This document shows positions 5,835 through 8,623 of a stretch of 8,623 nt of DNA, one piece after another. The position numbers and the translations under genes were made by a program. The DNA comes from Rhodobacterales bacterium (GTDB lineage Bacteria > Pseudomonadota > Alphaproteobacteria > Rhodobacterales > Rhodobacteraceae). Under the pieces are notes generated by a model, which was not told the DNA's origin, made no database searches, and saw only the letters and a program-made list of their open reading frames with translations. The first letter of the stretch is position 1. Every line of letters begins with the position of its first letter. The stretch is from contig JAAFIJ010000095.1 of NCBI GenBank assembly GCA_013298675.1, forward strand, positions 1 to 8,623, given 5' to 3'.

Positions 5835-7712
5835 ATGTCAAACTTGAACACGATTTCAGATGAAACGATGTTTGATCTACGCCATGATCGTTCGGCCCCC
5901 GATCTGTGGCCAATGTTGCAAGCATTATACGGAAGTCATCCCAACTATGCGGCTTTTGCCAAGTCGTTGATCAAAGCCCTTAAATCGGCATGGAAGGCGC
6001 GACCCGCCGAGCTTAAGCTGCTGGATTTAAAGAGAGACTTTGAACCTGATTGGTTTCAGCGCGCCCAGATGGCGGGATATGTTTTCTATATCGACCGGTT
6101 TGCTGGAACCTTGAACGGCATCACCGACAAAATCCCCTACCTGCAAGACCTTGGCATAAATTACGTCCATCTCATGCCGTGCCTGAAACCCCGCCCCGGG
6201 GACAGCGATGGCGGCTATTCGGTGATGGATTATGGCGCGATCAACCCGCGTTTTGGCACCATGGCCGATCTCAAAGCGGTTTCAGGTGAACTGCATCACC
6301 ATGGCATGTCGCTGTGCATCGATCTTGTGCTGAACCACACCGCCAAAGAGCATGCTTGGGCCAAAAAGGCTGCCAAAGGTGATGCGCAGTATCAAGATTA
6401 CTATCTGATGTTTGACACCGATGCCCACCCAAACGCCTATGAGCAATCCTTGGTAGAGGTGTTTCCCAACAACGCGCCGGGCAATTTCACCCATTACCCC
6501 GACATCGGCAAATGGGTCTGGACCACCTTTAACGAACATCAATGGGATTTGAACTGGGCCAATCCGCAAGTTTTCCTAGAGATTACCAAAGTCATGCTGA
6601 ACCTTGCCAACCACGGCGTCGATGTGGTGCGGCTGGATGCGGTGGCCTTTATGTGGAAGCGGCTAGGTACGCGTTGCCAGTCGGAACCAGAGGTGCACAT
6701 GATCCTGCAGGCCCTGCGCGCCTGTTCGCGCATAGCTGCCCCTGCACTGATCCACCTTGAAGAAGCCATCGTTGGCCCGCAAGAAATGCTGCCCTATCTG
6801 GGGCGCGGCAAGCATGACGGCAAAGAGGGCAACCTTGCCTATCACAACTCTCTTATGGTTCAATTCTGGAGCGCGCTTGCCACGCGTGACGCGCGCCTGA
6901 TGACGCATGTCATGTCCACGCATTTTCCCGAAAACCTGACCAACGCCACCTATGCCACCTATATTCGCTGCCATGATGACATCGGCTGGGCCATCACGGA
7001 TGAGGACGCGGCCGCACTTCACCTCTCAGGCCCCGCGCATCGGGCCTATCTGTCAGAGTTCTATCACGGCGGTTTTCCGGGGTCATTTGCAAAAGGCGCG
7101 CTGTTTCAGGTGAATGCGGAAACCGGCGACAAGCGGATTTCCGGCAGTTTTGCGTCTCTGGCAGGGCTGGAAAAAGCCCAGACCGAAACAGAGGTCGAGA
7201 CCGCCCTGAAACGGATCAATCTGGGTCATGCGCTGATCGCCTGTTTTGGCGGCATCCCCCTGATTTATATGGGGGATGAGCTGGCAACGCTGAACGACGA
7301 CGGCTATCTTAATCAGCCCGACCACGCGCATGACAGTCGATGGATTCACCGCCCCATGATGGATTGGCAAGAGGCAGAGGCGCGCCACGACCAATCTCGC
7401 CCCGGCGCGCGCTGCTTTACTGGGCTAAAGCACATTCTTGCCCGCCGCCGCGCCACGCCGGGCTTACATGCCGCACACCCAACGCGGGTTCTTGGCTGTC
7501 CTGCGACCGCCGTGTTTGCGGTGCAGCGCTTGGCACCAACAGGCGGCCTGCTGGCGCTGTTCAACTTTTCTGACGAGTGGCAGCACATCCCAGGTGCTTG
7601 GCTGCGTGCCAATGGTGTAACGGCATGGCATGATGCTTTGGCGGATCAATCCGTATCTTTGCACGATGATCGTCTGTCGCTTGCGCCTTTGGGGGCCGTC
7701 TGGCTGCAGTAA
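5835..7712 (+). CDS. Amylosucrase-type glycoside hydrolase (GH13 subfamily 4)
   Basis: A 625-residue enzyme, close to the 636 of Neisseria polysaccharea amylosucrase. Enzymes of this subfamily use sucrose, transferring the glucosyl unit onto an alpha-1,4-glucan or to water and releasing fructose. The layout fits: an N-terminal helical domain (about 1-80), a (beta/alpha)8 barrel with the nucleophile Asp268 (VVRLDAVAF), the acid/base Glu310 (HLEEAIVGP) and the stabiliser Asp381 (CHDDIGW), a B' segment around 400-450 (ISGSFASLAGL), and a C-terminal beta domain. SDGGYS (Asp125) and HDSRWIHR (Arg502) correspond to the Asp-Arg pair that closes the sucrose pocket in the Neisseria enzyme. Polymerase versus sucrose hydrolase cannot be decided here. 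No signal peptide, so cytoplasmic. No sucrose transporter or fructokinase is nearby. Start: ATG 5835 follows six G at 5823-5828; ATG 5814 in frame is the alternative. Confidence 0.88.
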   Translation: MSNLNTISDETMFDLRHDRSAPDLWPMLQALYGSHPNYAAFAKSLIKALKSAWKARPAELKLLDLKRDFEPDWFQRAQMAGYVFYIDRFAGTLNGITDKIPYLQDLGINYVHLMPCLKPRPGDSDGGYSVMDYGAINPRFGTMADLKAVSGELHHHGMSLCIDLVLNHTAKEHAWAKKAAKGDAQYQDYYLMFDTDAHPNAYEQSLVEVFPNNAPGNFTHYPDIGKWVWTTFNEHQWDLNWANPQVFLEITKVMLNLANHGVDVVRLDAVAFMWKRLGTRCQSEPEVHMILQALRACSRIAAPALIHLEEAIVGPQEMLPYLGRGKHDGKEGNLAYHNSLMVQFWSALATRDARLMTHVMSTHFPENLTNATYATYIRCHDDIGWAITDEDAAALHLSGPAHRAYLSEFYHGGFPGSFAKGALFQVNAETGDKRISGSFASLAGLEKAQTETEVETALKRINLGHALIACFGGIPLIYMGDELATLNDDGYLNQPDHAHDSRWIHRPMMDWQEAEARHDQSRPGARCFTGLKHILARRRATPGLHAAHPTRVLGCPATAVFAVQRLAPTGGLLALFNFSDEWQHIPGAWLRANGVTAWHDALADQSVSLHDDRLSLAPLGAVWLQ

Positions 7713-7719
7713 GCGGGCA

Positions 7720-8379
7720 TCAAGCGGCAGGATAAGTCCGCGCGCCAAAGATCGCGCTGCCGACACGGATATGTGTGGCGCCGTGGGCAATGGCGTCTTC
7801 AAAGTCGCCACTCATCCCCATCGACAGGCCGGTTAGGCCAGCGTCCGCAGCCATAGTGCGCAACATGGCGAAATGCGGCGTCGTGGGTTCACCGTCCGGT
7901 GGAATGCACATCAGACCAAAGGGGGCCAAATCCATCGCGCGGCAATCGACGACAAATTTGTGCAGATCGGCGGGCAAAACCCCGGCCTTTTGCGGCTCTG
8001 CCCCGGTGTTCACCTGAATGAACAGCTGCGGACAGGCCCCGCGCGCCTGCGCAAGGCTGGCGATCTTGGCCGCGAGCGACGGGCGATCAACGCTGTGAAT
8101 GGCATCAAACAGGTCGATCGCGACTTTGGCTTTGTTGGTTTGCAAGGGGCCGATCATATGGACGGCAACGGCGCCAAATTCGGCACGCAAATCCGGCCAT
8201 TTGGCCTGCGCCTCTTGCACATAGTTTTCACCAAACAGGCGGTGCCCGGCGGATAGAACAGCACGAACGCGGTCAATGGGTTGTACTTTGGACACTGCGA
8301 TCAGTTGAACCGACCCAGCGGCGCGGCCTGCGGCCAATTCGGCGGCGCGCATGCGCTGCGTGATCAGATCAAGTGACAT
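7720..8379 (-). CDS. yggS: YggS family pyridoxal phosphate homeostasis protein
   Basis: A 219-residue single-domain protein (PLPBP/COG0325) with an alanine-racemase-like TIM barrel. It binds pyridoxal 5'-phosphate through Lys31 (VSKVQP) and buffers free PLP; it has no known catalytic reaction. Family motifs: GENYVQEAQAK (50-60), HMIGPLQTNKAK (where most relatives have HFIG.LQ.NK), QVNTGAEPQKAG, and SMGMSGDFEDAIAHG ... RVGSAIFG near the C-terminus, which forms the phosphate-binding end. Length is usual for the family. The start at 8379 has only a GGGGG stretch about 7 bases upstream. It converges with the GH13 gene, with 7 bases between the two stop codons, so no terminator fits and transcripts from both sides must run into each other's 3' ends. 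The porin gene lies upstream on the same strand but is separated by a strong terminator. Confidence 0.94.
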   Translation of the reverse strand: MSLDLITQRMRAAELAAGRAAGSVQLIAVSKVQPIDRVRAVLSAGHRLFGENYVQEAQAKWPDLRAEFGAVAVHMIGPLQTNKAKVAIDLFDAIHSVDRPSLAAKIASLAQARGACPQLFIQVNTGAEPQKAGVLPADLHKFVVDCRAMDLAPFGLMCIPPDGEPTTPHFAMLRTMAADAGLTGLSMGMSGDFEDAIAHGATHIRVGSAIFGARTYPAA

Positions 8380-8428
8380 GCGGAACCCCCATCGCGTGGC
8401 AGGATCAAAGCCAAATCACAGAGAGGCC

Positions 8429-8461
8429 AAAAAGAAAAGAGCGGGCACAAGGCCCGCTCTT
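8429..8461 (-). terminator. Intrinsic terminator of the porin gene
   Basis: A perfect 10-base-pair stem (8437-8446 with 8452-8461) and a 5-base loop; on the minus strand TTCTTTTT follows. It lies about 23 bases after the porin stop codon. The 15-base core CGGGCACAAGGCCCG is identical to that of the hairpin at 3124-3138. Confidence 0.85.
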
Positions 8462-8484
8462 CTTTGTCTGCCAATCCGTTAGGA

Positions 8485-8623
8485 TTAGAAGGACATCGAT
8501 ACGCCTGCAAACAGGTCGTCAGAAGCGTTGATGCCGCCTTCAGCCGTCAGACCGCCGCCAAGGTCGTAAGAACCCTTAACGCTCCATGCGCTTGCTTTGT
8601 CGGTGAAGAACCCAACTTTAGCG
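8485..8623 (-). CDS. Outer-membrane porin, C-terminal fragment
   Basis: The last 45 codons and stop of a gene entering from the right edge. The sequence alternates polar and hydrophobic residues in beta-strand fashion (AKVGFFTDKASAWSVKGSYD, then LGGGLTAEGG) and ends DDLFAGVSMSF. A terminal Phe after alternating hydrophobic residues is the outer-membrane beta-barrel assembly signal recognised by BamA. Composition and ending match the Rhodobacter-type trimeric porins (Gram-negative porin family). The N-terminus and any selectivity loop are outside the window, so subtype cannot be judged. It ends with a strong terminator before yggS. Confidence 0.75.
   Translation of the reverse strand, partial: AKVGFFTDKASAWSVKGSYDLGGGLTAEGGINASDDLFAGVSMSF

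Noticed and set aside
1..8623. CRISPR array, insertion sequence, prophage, tRNA or toxin-antitoxin genes
   Set aside because: No direct-repeat array, transposase, integrase, tRNA cloverleaf or paired small genes were seen. All sizeable regions are explained by housekeeping-type genes.

Overview
This window looks like ordinary chromosomal DNA of a marine-type alphaproteobacterium of the order Rhodobacterales (Roseobacter group). That placement is an inference. It rests on the CenR-like response regulator, the YggS and short YkuD proteins, a porin ending in Phe, and short GC-rich intergenic hairpins, all as I remember them from that group. I see no tRNA, rRNA, CRISPR array, insertion sequence or phage gene.

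Layout from left to right. Bases 1-623 (minus) hold the N-terminal two hundred residues of a Tat-exported FAD-linked oxidase, cut by the window edge. Upstream of it on the same strand is exodeoxyribonuclease III (xth, 716-1504). A gene-free stretch of about 380 bases follows. It holds a minus-strand hairpin terminator preceded by a C-rich tract, and then a plus-strand major facilitator (MFS) exporter gene (1884-3107). Directly after that gene lies a second, related minus-strand hairpin with the same tract. Next is an OmpR-type response regulator, very probably CenR (3293-3979, minus), diverging from a plus-strand group: ribA (GTP cyclohydrolase II with a degenerate RibB-like N-terminal half), a YkuD L,D-transpeptidase-type gene overlapping ribA by 4 bases, and, 62 bases on, a GH13 amylosucrase-type enzyme. 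The last gene converges on yggS (PLP homeostasis protein, 7720-8379, minus) with only 7 bases between the stop codons. The right edge holds the last 45 residues of a porin on the minus strand, with a strong intrinsic terminator.

How the genes relate. Most are housekeeping genes: DNA repair, riboflavin synthesis, PLP homeostasis and envelope control. CenR-type regulators are tied to the cell envelope in this group, and the YkuD protein and the porin are also envelope-related, but they are not one operon. The only tight coupling is the ribA-ykuD overlap.

The most unusual signal is the pair of minus-strand elements on both sides of the MFS gene (about 1705-1770 and 3113-3170). Both read CTCCCTGTTG, then a GC hairpin, then a T-run on the minus strand. 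In both, the one mismatch in the hairpin becomes a G-U pair only in the minus-strand RNA. They may be small RNAs carrying an anti-Shine-Dalgarno-like tract. I cannot show transcription from sequence alone.
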